Shown in pieces: positions 32,364 through 41,383 of a stretch of DNA of 64,000 nucleotides. Numbering within the stretch: position 1 is the stretch's first letter; every line of letters begins with the position of its first letter. The position numbers and the translations under genes were made by a program. This DNA is from Deminuibacter soli (GTDB lineage: Bacteria > Bacteroidota > Bacteroidia > Chitinophagales > Chitinophagaceae), in assembly GCF_003412455.1 (NCBI RefSeq), contig NZ_QTJU01000002.1:682001-746000 (forward strand), given 5' to 3'. The notes under the pieces are model-generated. The model was given only the letters and a program-made list of their open reading frames with translations, was not told the DNA's origin and did no database searches.

Positions 32364-33560
32364 ATGACAGCAACTTACCAGCAACCGGATGCCCAGGGTT
32401 ATTACGGCAGTTTTGGCGGTGCATATATTCCTGAAATGCTGCACCGCAATGTGGAAGAGCTGCGCAGCCGCTACCTTGAAATAATGGAAGAAGCTTCTTT
32501 TCAGAAAGAGTTTCAGCAACTGCTGCGCGACTATGTTGGTCGCCCCACACCACTGTTCCTGGCAGAACGTTTAAGCAAGGCTTACAACACCAATATCTAC
32601 CTGAAAAGGGAAGACCTGAACCATACCGGTGCGCATAAGATCAACAACGCTATTGGCCAGGTATTGCTGGCGCAGCGTTTAGGTAAAAAACGCATCATTG
32701 CAGAAACAGGTGCCGGTCAGCATGGTGTGGCAACCGCCACTGTATGCGCCCTGAAAGGCATTGAATGCATTGTGTACATGGGTGTAAAAGACATTGAACG
32801 CCAGGCCCCGAATGTGGCACGCATGAAAATGCTCGGCGCTTCTGTGCGCCCTGCCAATAGTGGCAGCCAAACGTTGAAAGATGCCACCAATGAAGCCATC
32901 CGCGACTGGATCAATAACCCCAGCGATACACATTACGTTATCGGCAGCGTGGTTGGCCCACATCCTTATCCCGATATGGTGGCGCGTTTTCAAAGCGTGA
33001 TCAGTGCCGAAACACGCAGCCAGTTGAAAGCAGCAACCGGCAGCGAATTACCCGGTTACATGATTGCCTGCGTAGGTGGCGGCAGCAATGCAGCCGGTGC
33101 ATTCTATCATTTTCTCGACGAGCCTAAAGTAAAACTGGTAGCTGTAGAAGCAGCAGGTTTGGGTGTAAGCAGCGGCATGAGTGCAGCAACTACACAGCTC
33201 GGCACACCGGGTGTATTACATGGCAGCAAAAGCCTGGTAATGCAAACCGCAGATGGCCAGGTGGTAGAACCACACAGCATTTCAGCGGGGTTGGATTATC
33301 CCGGTATTGGCCCCCTGCACGCACACCTGTTTAAAAGCGGCCGCGGCATCTTCCTCAGCGCTACCGATCAGCAGGCACTGGATGCAGCCTTTAACCTGTG
33401 CAAACTGGAAGGCATTATTCCCGCACTGGAATCATCACATGCACTGGCAGCATTAAACGAACTGAAACTGAAAGCTGATGATGTAGCAGTGATCTGCCTG
33501 AGCGGTCGCGGCGATAAAGACCTGGCTACCTATATGAAAGCCATGGAACAAAAGGGATAA
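32364..33560 (+). CDS. trpB: tryptophan synthase beta chain
   Basis: A 398-residue PLP enzyme condensing indole and serine. [20 protein letters not shown] holds the PLP lysine, [12 protein letters not shown] the catalytic Glu region, [15 protein letters not shown] the phosphate loop and [15 protein letters not shown] the C-terminal Ser/Gly motif. I start at ATG 32364 ([19 protein letters not shown]); the longer frame begins at TTG with a non-family extension. Its alpha partner is separated from it by a GNAT gene, whereas trpB and trpA are normally adjacent. Confidence 0.96.
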   Translation: MTATYQQPDAQGYYGSFGGAYIPEMLHRNVEELRSRYLEIMEEASFQKEFQQLLRDYVGRPTPLFLAERLSKAYNTNIYLKREDLNHTGAHKINNAIGQVLLAQRLGKKRIIAETGAGQHGVATATVCALKGIECIVYMGVKDIERQAPNVARMKMLGASVRPANSGSQTLKDATNEAIRDWINNPSDTHYVIGSVVGPHPYPDMVARFQSVISAETRSQLKAATGSELPGYMIACVGGGSNAAGAFYHFLDEPKVKLVAVEAAGLGVSSGMSAATTQLGTPGVLHGSKSLVMQTADGQVVEPHSISAGLDYPGIGPLHAHLFKSGRGIFLSATDQQALDAAFNLCKLEGIIPALESSHALAALNELKLKADDVAVICLSGRGDKDLATYMKAMEQKG

Positions 33561-33566
33561 CGATTA

Positions 33567-34049
33567 ATGGAGACAGTAACGAAATTACCGGCATTGGCAA
33601 CACCATTTACTTTACGGCAAGCAGCAGGGGAAAGTGATTCAACCTTCCTGTACGAACTGAAGAAACAGGTATTGCGCGGTTATGTGGAAAAGATATGGGG
33701 CTGGGATGAAGCGGTGCAATTACAGTATCATGCAGCGAATTATCATCCTGAACTTACCAGCATTATTATGGTCAATGGGAACAATGCAGGTACCGTTGAA
33801 ATAGATAACAGGGAGCAGGAATTGTTTATCTGCAGCCTGTACCTGTTACCGCAATACCAAAACCAGGGCATTGGCTCTGCGGTTATAACGCAGTGTATGG
33901 AGCAGGCGAAGCAGCAGGGCAAACGCCTGTCGCTGGAAGTGCTGCTGTCTAACACGCGCGCACGGGAACTGTACCTGCGACTGGGTTTCACAGCTATGCC
34001 ACAGGACAACGATATTAAAATATTCATGTATAAAGATTTCGCATCATGA
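33567..34049 (+). CDS. GNAT family N-acetyltransferase, in trp operon
   Basis: A 160-residue acetyltransferase with the acetyl-CoA motif LYLLPQYQNQGIGSAVITQC (Q-x-x-G-I-G/A core, about 93-112) and the C-terminal NTRARELYLRLGFTAM (about 131-146). The substrate is unknown. It lies 6 bases after trpB and overlaps trpA by four bases (ATGA), so it is co-translated with tryptophan synthase genes. Similar proteins often act on small molecules or on ribosomal or antibiotic targets, and nothing here decides between these. Confidence 0.85.
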   Translation: METVTKLPALATPFTLRQAAGESDSTFLYELKKQVLRGYVEKIWGWDEAVQLQYHAANYHPELTSIIMVNGNNAGTVEIDNREQELFICSLYLLPQYQNQGIGSAVITQCMEQAKQQGKRLSLEVLLSNTRARELYLRLGFTAMPQDNDIKIFMYKDFAS

Positions 34050-34819
34050 GCAGGATAAAAGAATTGTTTCAGCGTAAACAGCAGCAGGTACTCAATGTAT
34101 ACTGTACAGCAGGTTTCCCTGAACTGAACAGCACACTTACAGTAATGCAGGCCCTGCAGAACAGTGGTGCCGATTTAATTGAACTGGGTATGCCCTACAG
34201 CGACCCGCTTGCCGATGGCCCGGTAATACAGGCCAGCAGTACACAGGCACTTGCCAATGGCATGACCATTGCTGCTTTGTTCCAGCAACTGGAATCATTC
34301 CGCGATACGGTAAAAGTGCCTGTTTTGCTGATGGGTTACATGAACCCCATCCTGCAATATGGCTTTGAGAAATTCTGCGAAGCAGCAGCGCGCGTAGGCG
34401 TAGATGGCCTGATATTGCCTGATTTGCCTGCTTACGAATTTGAAACAGAATATGGTGCCATCGTTCGCAAATACGGTCTTGATTTCATCTTCCTTGTAAC
34501 ACCTGAAACATCGGAAGAAAGGGTGAGAAAACTCGACAGCCTCAGCAGCGGTTTTTTGTATGCAGTATCCTCTTCTTCTACCACTGGTGGTGACAAGGAT
34601 TTTACTGCTGTAGAAAACTACCTGCACCGTTTGCAGCAAATGAAACTGCAAAACCCCGTGCTGGTGGGCTTTGGTATAAAAGACAAAAGCACCTTTGCCA
34701 GTGCCGGTAAATATGCGAATGGTGCCATTATCGGCACAGCCTACATTAAAGCACTGGAAGAAAGTGCAGGTGATGTGAGCGGCGCCACCAAACAATTCCT
34801 GGGAGCCATTCTCGGCTAA
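34046..34819 (+). CDS. trpA: tryptophan synthase alpha chain
   Basis: A 257-residue TIM barrel cleaving indole glycerol phosphate. LIELGMPYSDPLADGPVIQA contains the catalytic Glu and Asp, GLILPDLPAYEFE the loop-6 region, and GFLYAVSSSSTTGGDKDF and VLVGFGIKDKSTF the phosphate sites. It is followed by hisH after only 11 bases, with no terminator or leader between. Confidence 0.96.
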   Translation: MSRIKELFQRKQQQVLNVYCTAGFPELNSTLTVMQALQNSGADLIELGMPYSDPLADGPVIQASSTQALANGMTIAALFQQLESFRDTVKVPVLLMGYMNPILQYGFEKFCEAAARVGVDGLILPDLPAYEFETEYGAIVRKYGLDFIFLVTPETSEERVRKLDSLSSGFLYAVSSSSTTGGDKDFTAVENYLHRLQQMKLQNPVLVGFGIKDKSTFASAGKYANGAIIGTAYIKALEESAGDVSGATKQFLGAILG

Positions 34820-34830
34820 AAAGAAACAGT

Positions 34831-35430
34831 ATGAACATCGCAATTGTAAAATACAATGCAGGCAATATACAATCGGTTTTATACGCGCTTGAACGTATTG
34901 GCGTTGAAGCACAGGTAACCGATGACACAGCAGCACTGCAGGCAGCCGATAAGGTGATTTTTCCCGGCGTAGGTGAAGCCAGCAGCGCCATGCATTACCT
35001 GAAACAGCGCGGATTGGATGAAGTGATTACAGGATTGAAACAGCCCGTACTGGGCATATGCCTGGGTATGCAGTTGATGTGTGCCTATTCAGAAGAGAAT
35101 AATACAAACTGCCTCGGCATATTTGAAGAAAAGGTAAAACTGTTTACACCCGCTGCGGGCAGTAATATCAAGGTGCCGCAGATCGGTTGGAACAATATCT
35201 TCGATCTGCAAACACCTTTGTTCAGCGGCTTGCCGGAGAACAGCTATTGTTATTTTGTACATGGTTATTATGCGGCGCTGGGTAAACATACCATTGGCAA
35301 AGCAGATTATGTGCAGCCATACAGCGCCTCCCTGCACCGCGATAATTTTTACGGAGTGCAGTTTCACCCTGAGAAGAGCGCCGCTGTCGGCGAACAGATA
35401 TTGCGCAACTTCATTACCAAAGTAGTGTAG
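34831..35430 (+). CDS. hisH: imidazole glycerol phosphate synthase, glutaminase subunit
   Basis: A 199-residue class I amidotransferase producing ammonia for HisF. KYNAGNIQSVLYALERIG is the HisH N-terminus, VLGICLGMQLMC carries the nucleophilic Cys (about 76), and FYGVQFHPEKSAAVG the His/Glu pair. It lies directly after trpA in what looks like one transcription unit, which places it under the trpL attenuator. Confidence 0.95.
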   Translation: MNIAIVKYNAGNIQSVLYALERIGVEAQVTDDTAALQAADKVIFPGVGEASSAMHYLKQRGLDEVITGLKQPVLGICLGMQLMCAYSEENNTNCLGIFEEKVKLFTPAAGSNIKVPQIGWNNIFDLQTPLFSGLPENSYCYFVHGYYAALGKHTIGKADYVQPYSASLHRDNFYGVQFHPEKSAAVGEQILRNFITKVV

Positions 35431-35431
35431 T

Positions 35432-35848
35432 ATGACGATACAGGAAGTGCCACTGGCCGATGTTTGGCGGATGCGCAAAGAAGTGATGTATCCTGCATTT
35501 ACCATTGACCAGGTGAAACTGGAAGATGATGAGCAGGGCCTTCATCTTGGTTTGTATGAAGCAGGAACACTAATCTCTGTGGTGTCGCTGTTTCAGAAAG
35601 ATGGTGCGTTGCAGTTCCGCAAGTTTGCCACTGTAACAGCTTTTCAGGGTAAGGGTTACGGCTCTGCCTTGTTGCAGCACATCATGCAGCTGGCAATGCA
35701 ACAGCAAAACACCGCCATCTGGTGCAATGCACGCACTACAGCAGTAGGATTGTATAAAAAGTTTGGCATGTACGAAACCGGCGCTACCTGGCACCAGCAT
35801 GGCCATGAATTTATTAAAATGGAAAAACAGTTAGGTACATGCAAATAA
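35432..35848 (+). CDS. GNAT family N-acetyltransferase, between hisH and hisA
   Basis: A 138-residue acetyltransferase. The acetyl-CoA loop lies in FATVTAFQGKGYGSALLQHI (Q-G-K-G-Y-G, about 69-78), and the C-terminal ARTTAVGLYKKFGMYETGATW is typical. Substrate unknown. It begins one base after hisH, and its end overlaps the start of hisA by ten bases, so it is translationally embedded in the his segment. Confidence 0.85.
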   Translation: MTIQEVPLADVWRMRKEVMYPAFTIDQVKLEDDEQGLHLGLYEAGTLISVVSLFQKDGALQFRKFATVTAFQGKGYGSALLQHIMQLAMQQQNTAIWCNARTTAVGLYKKFGMYETGATWHQHGHEFIKMEKQLGTCK

Positions 35849-36555
35849 TACCTGCCATCGATATCATTGACGGAAAATGTGTGCGGCTTACCCAGGGTGA
35901 CTATGCACAGAAAACAGTGTACAACGAAAACCCGCTGGAAGTGGCCAAAGAATTTGAAGCAGCCGGTGTGCAGCGCCTGCACCTGGTTGACCTGGATGGC
36001 GCCAAAGCAGGTGCAGTAAAAAACTGGAAAGTGCTGGAGGATATTGCTTCCAACACAAAGCTGGTGATTGATTTTGGCGGTGGCATTAAAAAGGAAGAAG
36101 ACCTGGCCGTAGTATTTAACTCCGGTGCAGCACTGGCTACCATTGGCAGCCTGGCAGTAAAAGCCGAAGCAGTATTTGTGCAGTGGCTGCAGCAATATGG
36201 CGCAGAGAAGTTTTTGCTGGGCGCAGATGTAAAGAATGAAAAGATTGCCATTGGCGGTTGGCTCGAAACCACAGAAATAGACATCTACAGTTTTATTGAA
36301 AAATACATGGCACACGGTATTCAGCAGTTGTTTTGTACCGATGTAAGCAAAGATGGCTTGCTGCAGGGGCCTTCTGTTGAGCTGTATACCAAAATCATCG
36401 AACGCTTTCCAACATTGCATTTTATTGCCAGCGGCGGTGTGGCCTCTATGGACGATATTACTGCGCTGCAGCAGATTGGCTGTGATGGCGTAATTGTGGG
36501 CAAAGCCATTTATGAAGGCCGCATTGAATTGTCGAACCTGGTTAAACCGGCATAA
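35839..36555 (+). CDS. hisA: ProFAR isomerase (HisA)
   Basis: A 238-residue half-barrel-duplicated TIM protein that isomerises ProFAR to [25 protein letters not shown] holds catalytic Asp8, and [20 protein letters not shown] the second Asp, with duplicated phosphate loops [13 protein letters not shown] and [13 protein letters not shown]. The HisA-type residues and order hisH-hisA-hisF separate it from HisF. Confidence 0.95.
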   Translation: MQIIPAIDIIDGKCVRLTQGDYAQKTVYNENPLEVAKEFEAAGVQRLHLVDLDGAKAGAVKNWKVLEDIASNTKLVIDFGGGIKKEEDLAVVFNSGAALATIGSLAVKAEAVFVQWLQQYGAEKFLLGADVKNEKIAIGGWLETTEIDIYSFIEKYMAHGIQQLFCTDVSKDGLLQGPSVELYTKIIERFPTLHFIASGGVASMDDITALQQIGCDGVIVGKAIYEGRIELSNLVKPA

Positions 36556-36566
36556 ACAACATAACT

Positions 36567-37325
36567 ATGCTTACAAAAAGAATTATACCCTGTCTCGATA
36601 TTAAAGATGGTCGCACTGTGAAAGGTGTCAATTTCGAAAGCCTGCGCGATGCAGGTGACCCGGTTGAACTGGGTGCACTGTATGCACAGCAGGGGGCAGA
36701 TGAACTGGTATTCCTGGATATTACCGCTACCAACGAAAAAAGAAAAACCCTGCGCGAGCTGGTGAACCGTATTTCGCACCACATCAATATCCCGTTTACG
36801 GTAGGTGGTGGTATCAGCAGTGTGGAAGATGTGCAGCTGTTGTTGCAGAATGGTGCAGACAAAATATCGGTAAACACTGCAGCTTTTAACAATCCCCAAC
36901 TCATCCGCTCACTCGAAAAAGAATTTGGCAGCCAGTGCGTGGTGCTCGCCATCGATACGCGTTTGGAAGCCGACGGTGAATGGTATGTATACCTCAACGG
37001 AGGCCGTGTAAAAACGGAAACACGTTGTATTGACTGGGCAAAGAAAGGGGTAGAGCTCGGCGCCGGTGAAATTTTGCTCACTTCCATGAATCATGACGGT
37101 ACCAAACAGGGTTTTGCATTGGATATTACCCGAACTTTGGCCACGCAGTTACCGGTTCCGGTAATTGCATCGGGCGGCGGCGGTACCATGGAACATTTTG
37201 TAGACGTGTTTCACAATGCCCATGCCGATGCTGCGCTGGCAGCAAGCATTTTCCATTTCAAGGAAATTGGAATACCCGATTTAAAGCAGTACCTGAAAGA
37301 AAAAGACATTGAAGTAAGGCTGTAA
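36567..37325 (+). CDS. hisF: imidazole glycerol phosphate synthase, cyclase subunit
   Basis: A 252-residue TIM barrel using HisH-derived ammonia to form imidazole glycerol phosphate and [25 protein letters not shown] has catalytic Asp11, and [20 protein letters not shown] the second catalytic Asp. [14 protein letters not shown] and [15 protein letters not shown] are the phosphate loops. Full length for the family. Confidence 0.97.
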   Translation: MLTKRIIPCLDIKDGRTVKGVNFESLRDAGDPVELGALYAQQGADELVFLDITATNEKRKTLRELVNRISHHINIPFTVGGGISSVEDVQLLLQNGADKISVNTAAFNNPQLIRSLEKEFGSQCVVLAIDTRLEADGEWYVYLNGGRVKTETRCIDWAKKGVELGAGEILLTSMNHDGTKQGFALDITRTLATQLPVPVIASGGGGTMEHFVDVFHNAHADAALAASIFHFKEIGIPDLKQYLKEKDIEVRL

Positions 37326-37359
37326 CTGCCGTTTCTTTAAAGACCAAACTATAACAAAC

Positions 37360-37959
37360 ATGGAGATCAACTTTTCAAAATATGCCGATGGATTGGTGCC
37401 CGCAGTGGTGCAGGACAGCATTACCCAAAAAGTGCTGATGCTGGGCTTTATGAACGAAGCAGCCATTGCACAAACCAATGCCACCGGAAAGGTAACTTTT
37501 TATAGCCGCAGCAAACAACGCCTGTGGACAAAAGGAGAGGAGAGCGGTAATTTTCTGCTGGTAAAAAGCATACTGGCAGATTGCGACAACGATACCCTGC
37601 TGATAAAAGCAGAGCCGCTGGGTCCTGTTTGCCATACAGGCACAGATACCTGCTGGGCAGAAACCAACCGCAAGGAAGATTTTTTAACCGGACTGGAAGA
37701 GATCATCGAAAGCCGTCGCAATGCTTCGCCTGAAGAATCGTATGTGGCCAGGTTATTCCAGAAAGGCATCAATAAAATTGCCCAGAAAGTAGGAGAGGAA
37801 GCAGTGGAAGTGGTGATTGAGGCCAAAGATCATGATGAAGATCTTTTCAAAAATGAAGCGGCCGACCTGCTGTTTCATTACCTGATATTACTGAATGCAA
37901 AAGGTTTTTGCCTGCAGGATATCGTAGACGTACTGGCTAAACGACACGAAAAAAAATAG
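37360..37959 (+). CDS. hisIE: bifunctional phosphoribosyl-AMP cyclohydrolase / phosphoribosyl-ATP pyrophosphohydrolase
   Basis: A 199-residue fusion catalysing steps two and three of histidine synthesis. The N-terminal cyclohydrolase (about 1-108) shows VTFYSRSKQRLWTKGEESGN and the metal-binding GPVCHTGTDTCWAE. The C-terminal pyrophosphohydrolase (about 110-199) shows LFQKGINKIAQKVGEEAVEV and NEAADLLFHYLILL. Together with hisA, hisF and hisH it completes the pathway missing from the hisG-D-C-B block. Confidence 0.96.
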   Translation: MEINFSKYADGLVPAVVQDSITQKVLMLGFMNEAAIAQTNATGKVTFYSRSKQRLWTKGEESGNFLLVKSILADCDNDTLLIKAEPLGPVCHTGTDTCWAETNRKEDFLTGLEEIIESRRNASPEESYVARLFQKGINKIAQKVGEEAVEVVIEAKDHDEDLFKNEAADLLFHYLILLNAKGFCLQDIVDVLAKRHEKK

Positions 37960-37961
37960 GT

Positions 37962-39047
37962 ATGAAAAAACTGTTTATCGCCTTATTATTTTTATTACCC
38001 GCTTTAGTGCAGGCCCAGCAAGGATTTACTATTCAGGGTAAACTGGTGGGTTTGCCGGAAGATTGTATCGTGTACCTGTCAGGCAAAACAGAGAAAGATA
38101 CGCTTGCCAGCGCAAAAGTAAAACAAGGCGCCTTCACCCTTAAAGGCAATGTTACCGAAACCGATTCCCGCATGCTGGTACTGCCTGCTGTAAACAGGCG
38201 TATGGTGCTGTTTATGGGCAATGACCAGATTCACATTAACGGCAACACAAAAGACTTCAGTGATGTAAGTATCAGCGGCTCTGCAGCGCACAGCGACTAT
38301 GAAGCATTTATCCAGTACATCAAGCCGCTGAATGACTATGTGGAATACTACCGCACGCAAATGCAGTCTGCCACTACCACAGGCGGCAGGGACAGCCTGG
38401 CCATTATGCTGAACACTGCGTACAACATGTATGAGAACGGGGTTGACCGTTTTGTTGCCCGCAAAAAAACATCGCCCGTTACTGCATTATTGCTCGCCTA
38501 CAGCTATGATACTGATCCTAACAAAGATGTAAACCTGCTCGACCGCCGGTTTAATATGTTATCTGGCGATGCATTGAATAACCAGTTTGCCCGCAACCTG
38601 AAACAGGTGCTGGCAGTAGCTAAAATAGGTGCAGTGGGAACCAAAGCCATCGAATTCACCCAGAACGATGTAAATGGTAAACCCGTATCGTTGTCACAGT
38701 TTAAAGGCAAGTACGTACTGGTTGATTTCTGGGCCAGCTGGTGTGGCCCCTGCCGTATGGAGAACCCCAACGTTGTGGCAGCCTACAACCAGTATAAGGA
38801 TAAAAACTTTACCGTGCTGGGCATATCGTTAGACCAGGAAAAGCAAAGCTGGTTAACGGCCATTCAGAAAGACAACCTCAGCTGGACGCAGGTAAGCGAT
38901 CTGCAGTTTTGGAATAATGCTGTTGTAAGGGCATATCACATTGAATCTATCCCGCAAAACATACTGGTTGGCCCTGACGGAACCATCGTAGCGAGAAACC
39001 TGCGTGGTGAAAGCCTGGCCACCAAATTGAAACAGTTGCTTAATTAA
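37962..39047 (+). CDS. DUF4369/TlpA-like thioredoxin protein
   Basis: A 361-residue periplasmic protein. It has a signal peptide (MKKLFIALLFLLPALVQA, then QQGF), a DUF4369-type beta domain (about 20-120) and a helical linker. A C-terminal TlpA/AhpC-TSA redoxin domain (about 225-361) carries VLVDFWASWCGPCRMENPN (CGPC active site) and IESIPQNILVGPDGTIV (cis-Pro). It starts two bases after hisIE, so it is probably the tail of that transcript, and a strong terminator follows. A role in histidine synthesis is not expected. Confidence 0.9.
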   Translation: MKKLFIALLFLLPALVQAQQGFTIQGKLVGLPEDCIVYLSGKTEKDTLASAKVKQGAFTLKGNVTETDSRMLVLPAVNRRMVLFMGNDQIHINGNTKDFSDVSISGSAAHSDYEAFIQYIKPLNDYVEYYRTQMQSATTTGGRDSLAIMLNTAYNMYENGVDRFVARKKTSPVTALLLAYSYDTDPNKDVNLLDRRFNMLSGDALNNQFARNLKQVLAVAKIGAVGTKAIEFTQNDVNGKPVSLSQFKGKYVLVDFWASWCGPCRMENPNVVAAYNQYKDKNFTVLGISLDQEKQSWLTAIQKDNLSWTQVSDLQFWNNAVVRAYHIESIPQNILVGPDGTIVARNLRGESLATKLKQLLN

Positions 39048-39071
39048 GCAGCAGTAATAGTAATATACAAC

Positions 39072-39109
39072 AAACGGCAGCAATCATTACAATTGCTGCC
39101 GTTTTTCTT
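39072..39109 (+). terminator. terminator of the trp-his operon
   Basis: AAACGGCAGCAAT and ATTGCTGCCGTTT form a perfect 13-bp stem around CATTACA, followed by a T run. It ends the long trp-his transcript. Confidence 0.95.
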
Positions 39110-39132
39110 TGTACCCGTTATAGTGTGCTCTT

Positions 39133-39483
39133 TTACAGGAAAGCTTTTTCATACGCTGCCTCATCAAAGCCCAGCGCAACTACTTTATCGCCTTTTTCAA
39201 TCAATGGTCTCTTAATCACACTTGTTTTTTCTTCCATCAGTGCAAAGGCAGACGGTTCGTCTTTTACTGCTGCCTGCGCTGCTTCATCAAGCTGGCGCCA
39301 GGTAGTGCCTTTTTTATTCACCAGGCTTTCCCAACCTTTTTGCTTGCTCCACGATTGCAGTTTGGCAGTTGTAATGCCCTGCTTCTTATAATCATGGAAC
39401 GTATAAGTAATGTTGTGTGCTTTCAGCCAGTCAAGTGCTTTTTTTACCGTATTGCAATTCGGAATGCCGTAAACAGTATACAT
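39133..39483 (-). CDS. ArsC/Spx-family reductase-like protein
   Basis: A 116-residue thioredoxin-fold protein of the ArsC family (YffB/Spx group). MYTVYGIPNCNTVKKALDWL has a single Cys in place of a CxxC, followed by YTFHDYKKQGITTAKLQSW, NKKGTTWRQLD and SVIKRPLIEKGDKVVALGF. It may act as a glutathione- or mycothiol-independent reductase, or as a regulator; the family does not decide. I start at ATG 39483, not the longer frame, since a perfect -7 box (39500-39507) overlaps that extension. Confidence 0.88.
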   Translation of the reverse strand: MYTVYGIPNCNTVKKALDWLKAHNITYTFHDYKKQGITTAKLQSWSKQKGWESLVNKKGTTWRQLDEAAQAAVKDEPSAFALMEEKTSVIKRPLIEKGDKVVALGFDEAAYEKAFL

Positions 39484-39499
39484 GCCGTAAAATTTGCTG

Positions 39500-39507
39500 C
39501 AAAGATA
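39500..39507 (-). promoter_or_regulatory. -7 promoter box for the ArsC-like gene
   Basis: TATCTTTG on the minus strand fits TAnnTTTG exactly and lies 17 bases before the ATG at 39483. It sits inside the rejected N-terminal extension of the longer frame. Confidence 0.5.
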
Positions 39508-39549
39508 AAACATGGCGATGAGTGCACGGCATCTGCTTTGGTGGCGAAA

Positions 39550-40650
39550 TCAATTAATATCCTGCCCTGCCTTCAGCTTGCCCACCAGGCCTTCCACATT
39601 CGTTTTATTACCCGGATCAGGTGCCTGCGTTAGTGCCTTCTGCGCATATTTCAGTGCCTCTTTATAATTACCGGTAGCTGAATAACCCCTTGCCATGCCC
39701 ATGTTGGTAGTAAACACGTCCGGGTTTTTATCATAGTTCATCTTAAAAATGCTGAAAGCCTGCTTGGCCTGGTGCTGTTGCAATAGCTGCCTGGCATAGT
39801 TGTGCAATTGTACCATATCGCCCATCGGCACAGCTTTCTGCATGGCACTGTCTGCTGCAGCATCCTGGCCCAGTTTGCGCAATAGGCCTGCTTCGGTAGA
39901 TAAGGTGGCAAAATTCGGCTGTCCTATAAAAGGTGCGCCAACAGCTGCGCGTGCCCAGGTAAGGCCTTCTTCAAGGTTTGTATTGCTGGTGAGGCAATAG
40001 TTGGCGGCCTGCTGGAAGGCCATCCAGGTAAAACCTTTGTCACTGCGCAGTTCCTGCCTGAATGAGGCGAGTTGCGTAGTGGTTACGTCCACATCTATTT
40101 TAAATGGAATTTTCCATTTTTCCCAGCTCAAGGCAATGGTAGCAGAGGCCGGTGTCTCATTTTCAAAGGTGTATTGCAGCCATTCTACGCTGTTGGATAA
40201 CTGCTGCGGCTTTACTTTTACACGCAGGGCGTCTTCGTCTTGCTTATAGAAAAAGCTGCCCCAGCTGCCTGAATTTTTGGAGAAAATCAATGTACATTCT
40301 TCGGGCTGTACTGCGATAAAGAATCCGTATTTGCCGGCAGGTAGTTCCTGGCCTTCAACTTTTACAAGTGTGCTAAACTCAATGGTAGTGTTTTCATTGG
40401 CTCCTGCACGCCAGGGCGCCGCTTTACTGGTGCCGAAGCCGAGGTCCGCAAAGCCGTAATGCACAATACCGCCCCATATTTTGCCTTCACGGCCTTTTAC
40501 GCCGGGGCGACTGTAATTAATGGTGATGTTGGTAATGCCGATGCCTTCGCTTACGGTGGCTCTTTTGTTGTCGCCATCGGGGACGGTTGTTAACTGGGCA
40601 TTGGTTTGCAGGGCCGCCAGCAGCAGTGCTGCGATGATTATTTTTCTCAT
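39550..40650 (-). CDS. DUF2911 protein with C-terminal TPR-like repeats
   Basis: A 366-residue secreted protein: signal peptide (MRKIIIAALLLAALQTNAQ), then a DUF2911 domain (about 25-165). This domain has TNITINYSRPGVKGREGKIW, PWRAGANENTTIEFS, LPAGKYGFFIAVQPEECTLI and WGSFFYKQDEDALRV. It is followed by helical TPR-type repeats (about 200-360, e.g. GYSATGNYKEALKYAQKAL). DUF2911 is of unknown function. A second DUF2911 gene lies just upstream on the same strand. Confidence 0.88.
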   Translation of the reverse strand: MRKIIIAALLLAALQTNAQLTTVPDGDNKRATVSEGIGITNITINYSRPGVKGREGKIWGGIVHYGFADLGFGTSKAAPWRAGANENTTIEFSTLVKVEGQELPAGKYGFFIAVQPEECTLIFSKNSGSWGSFFYKQDEDALRVKVKPQQLSNSVEWLQYTFENETPASATIALSWEKWKIPFKIDVDVTTTQLASFRQELRSDKGFTWMAFQQAANYCLTSNTNLEEGLTWARAAVGAPFIGQPNFATLSTEAGLLRKLGQDAAADSAMQKAVPMGDMVQLHNYARQLLQQHQAKQAFSIFKMNYDKNPDVFTTNMGMARGYSATGNYKEALKYAQKALTQAPDPGNKTNVEGLVGKLKAGQDIN

Positions 40651-40741
40651 ATGTAGTCTCGTTTGGTGAGGCCCAAACTACACAAAAAAAGCAGCAGGGC
40701 ATAGTCATTTGTTACCATTGTGCACCAAACGGGATAAGTGG

Positions 40742-40773
40742 AAATAAAACAGCCGTTCCTGCTGGAACGGCTG
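40742..40773 (-). terminator. terminator after the short DUF2911 gene
   Basis: CAGCCGTTCC, a loop of four bases and GGAACGGCTG form a perfect 10-bp stem. On the minus strand TTTTATTT follows. It separates the two DUF2911 genes. Confidence 0.88.
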
Positions 40774-40804
40774 CCTCATATGCTTATATTTTACTGTTCA
40801 GCGC

Positions 40805-41356
40805 TTATGCTTTAACATGAAATGTTACAGCATGATCACCCCACAGCATGGTAACCGTACCATTTTTGTCGATGGTATAGGTCAGTTTTTCTGTGAAAGA
40901 TTTGGCTTTACCACCGGTAACTTTTACCTGCAGTGCATCCTGGTCTTTGTTTTTGTCGTAGCTGTAAGCGCCCCATGTTTGCCATGCTTTGTTGAAGATC
41001 AGCGTCCATTCGTCGTTGTTGTTGATCACAAAGAATGCATATTTACCAGCTGGTAAAGACTGCCCTTCGATAGTTACGTTTTTGCTTACTTCAAAAGTAG
41101 TTGCGCTGTCTGCGCCGGCGCGCCAGATTTTGCCGTTCATAGGCTCAAGGTTGGTGCCAATGGTTCTGCCTTTTACTGAAGGGCTGCCATAATGAATGGT
41201 AACGTTGGTGCCGCCTTTAATGGTTTGTGATACCATTTCGTGCGGGCTGGCAGGCTTTTTCTTTTCCTGTGGAGCGGCCGTTTTGTCTTTTTCCTGGGCA
41301 AACAGGGAAGCGCTGGCAAGCACCAGAGAAAGGGAAAGCAGGAGTACTCTTTTCAT
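40805..41356 (-). CDS. DUF2911 protein, single domain
   Basis: A 183-residue secreted protein with a signal peptide (MKRVLLLSLSLVLASASLFA, cut before QEKDK), a Lys-rich linker and one DUF2911 domain. The domain has TNVTIHYGSPSVKGRTIGTN, KIWRAGADSATTFEVSKNV, LPAGKYAFFVINNNDEWTLI and TWGAYSYDKNKDQDALQV. It is a close structural match to the N-terminal half of the adjacent 366-residue protein, suggesting ancient duplication. Function unknown. Its own terminator makes separate transcription likely. Confidence 0.9.
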   Translation of the reverse strand: MKRVLLLSLSLVLASASLFAQEKDKTAAPQEKKKPASPHEMVSQTIKGGTNVTIHYGSPSVKGRTIGTNLEPMNGKIWRAGADSATTFEVSKNVTIEGQSLPAGKYAFFVINNNDEWTLIFNKAWQTWGAYSYDKNKDQDALQVKVTGGKAKSFTEKLTYTIDKNGTVTMLWGDHAVTFHVKA

Positions 41357-41383
41357 GGTTTATTGTTTAATTGTTTACGTGCT

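Noticed and set aside
35656-36420. Minus-strand frame of 254 codons across the second GNAT and hisA
   Set aside because: Opposite to two clear enzymes and without domains of its own.
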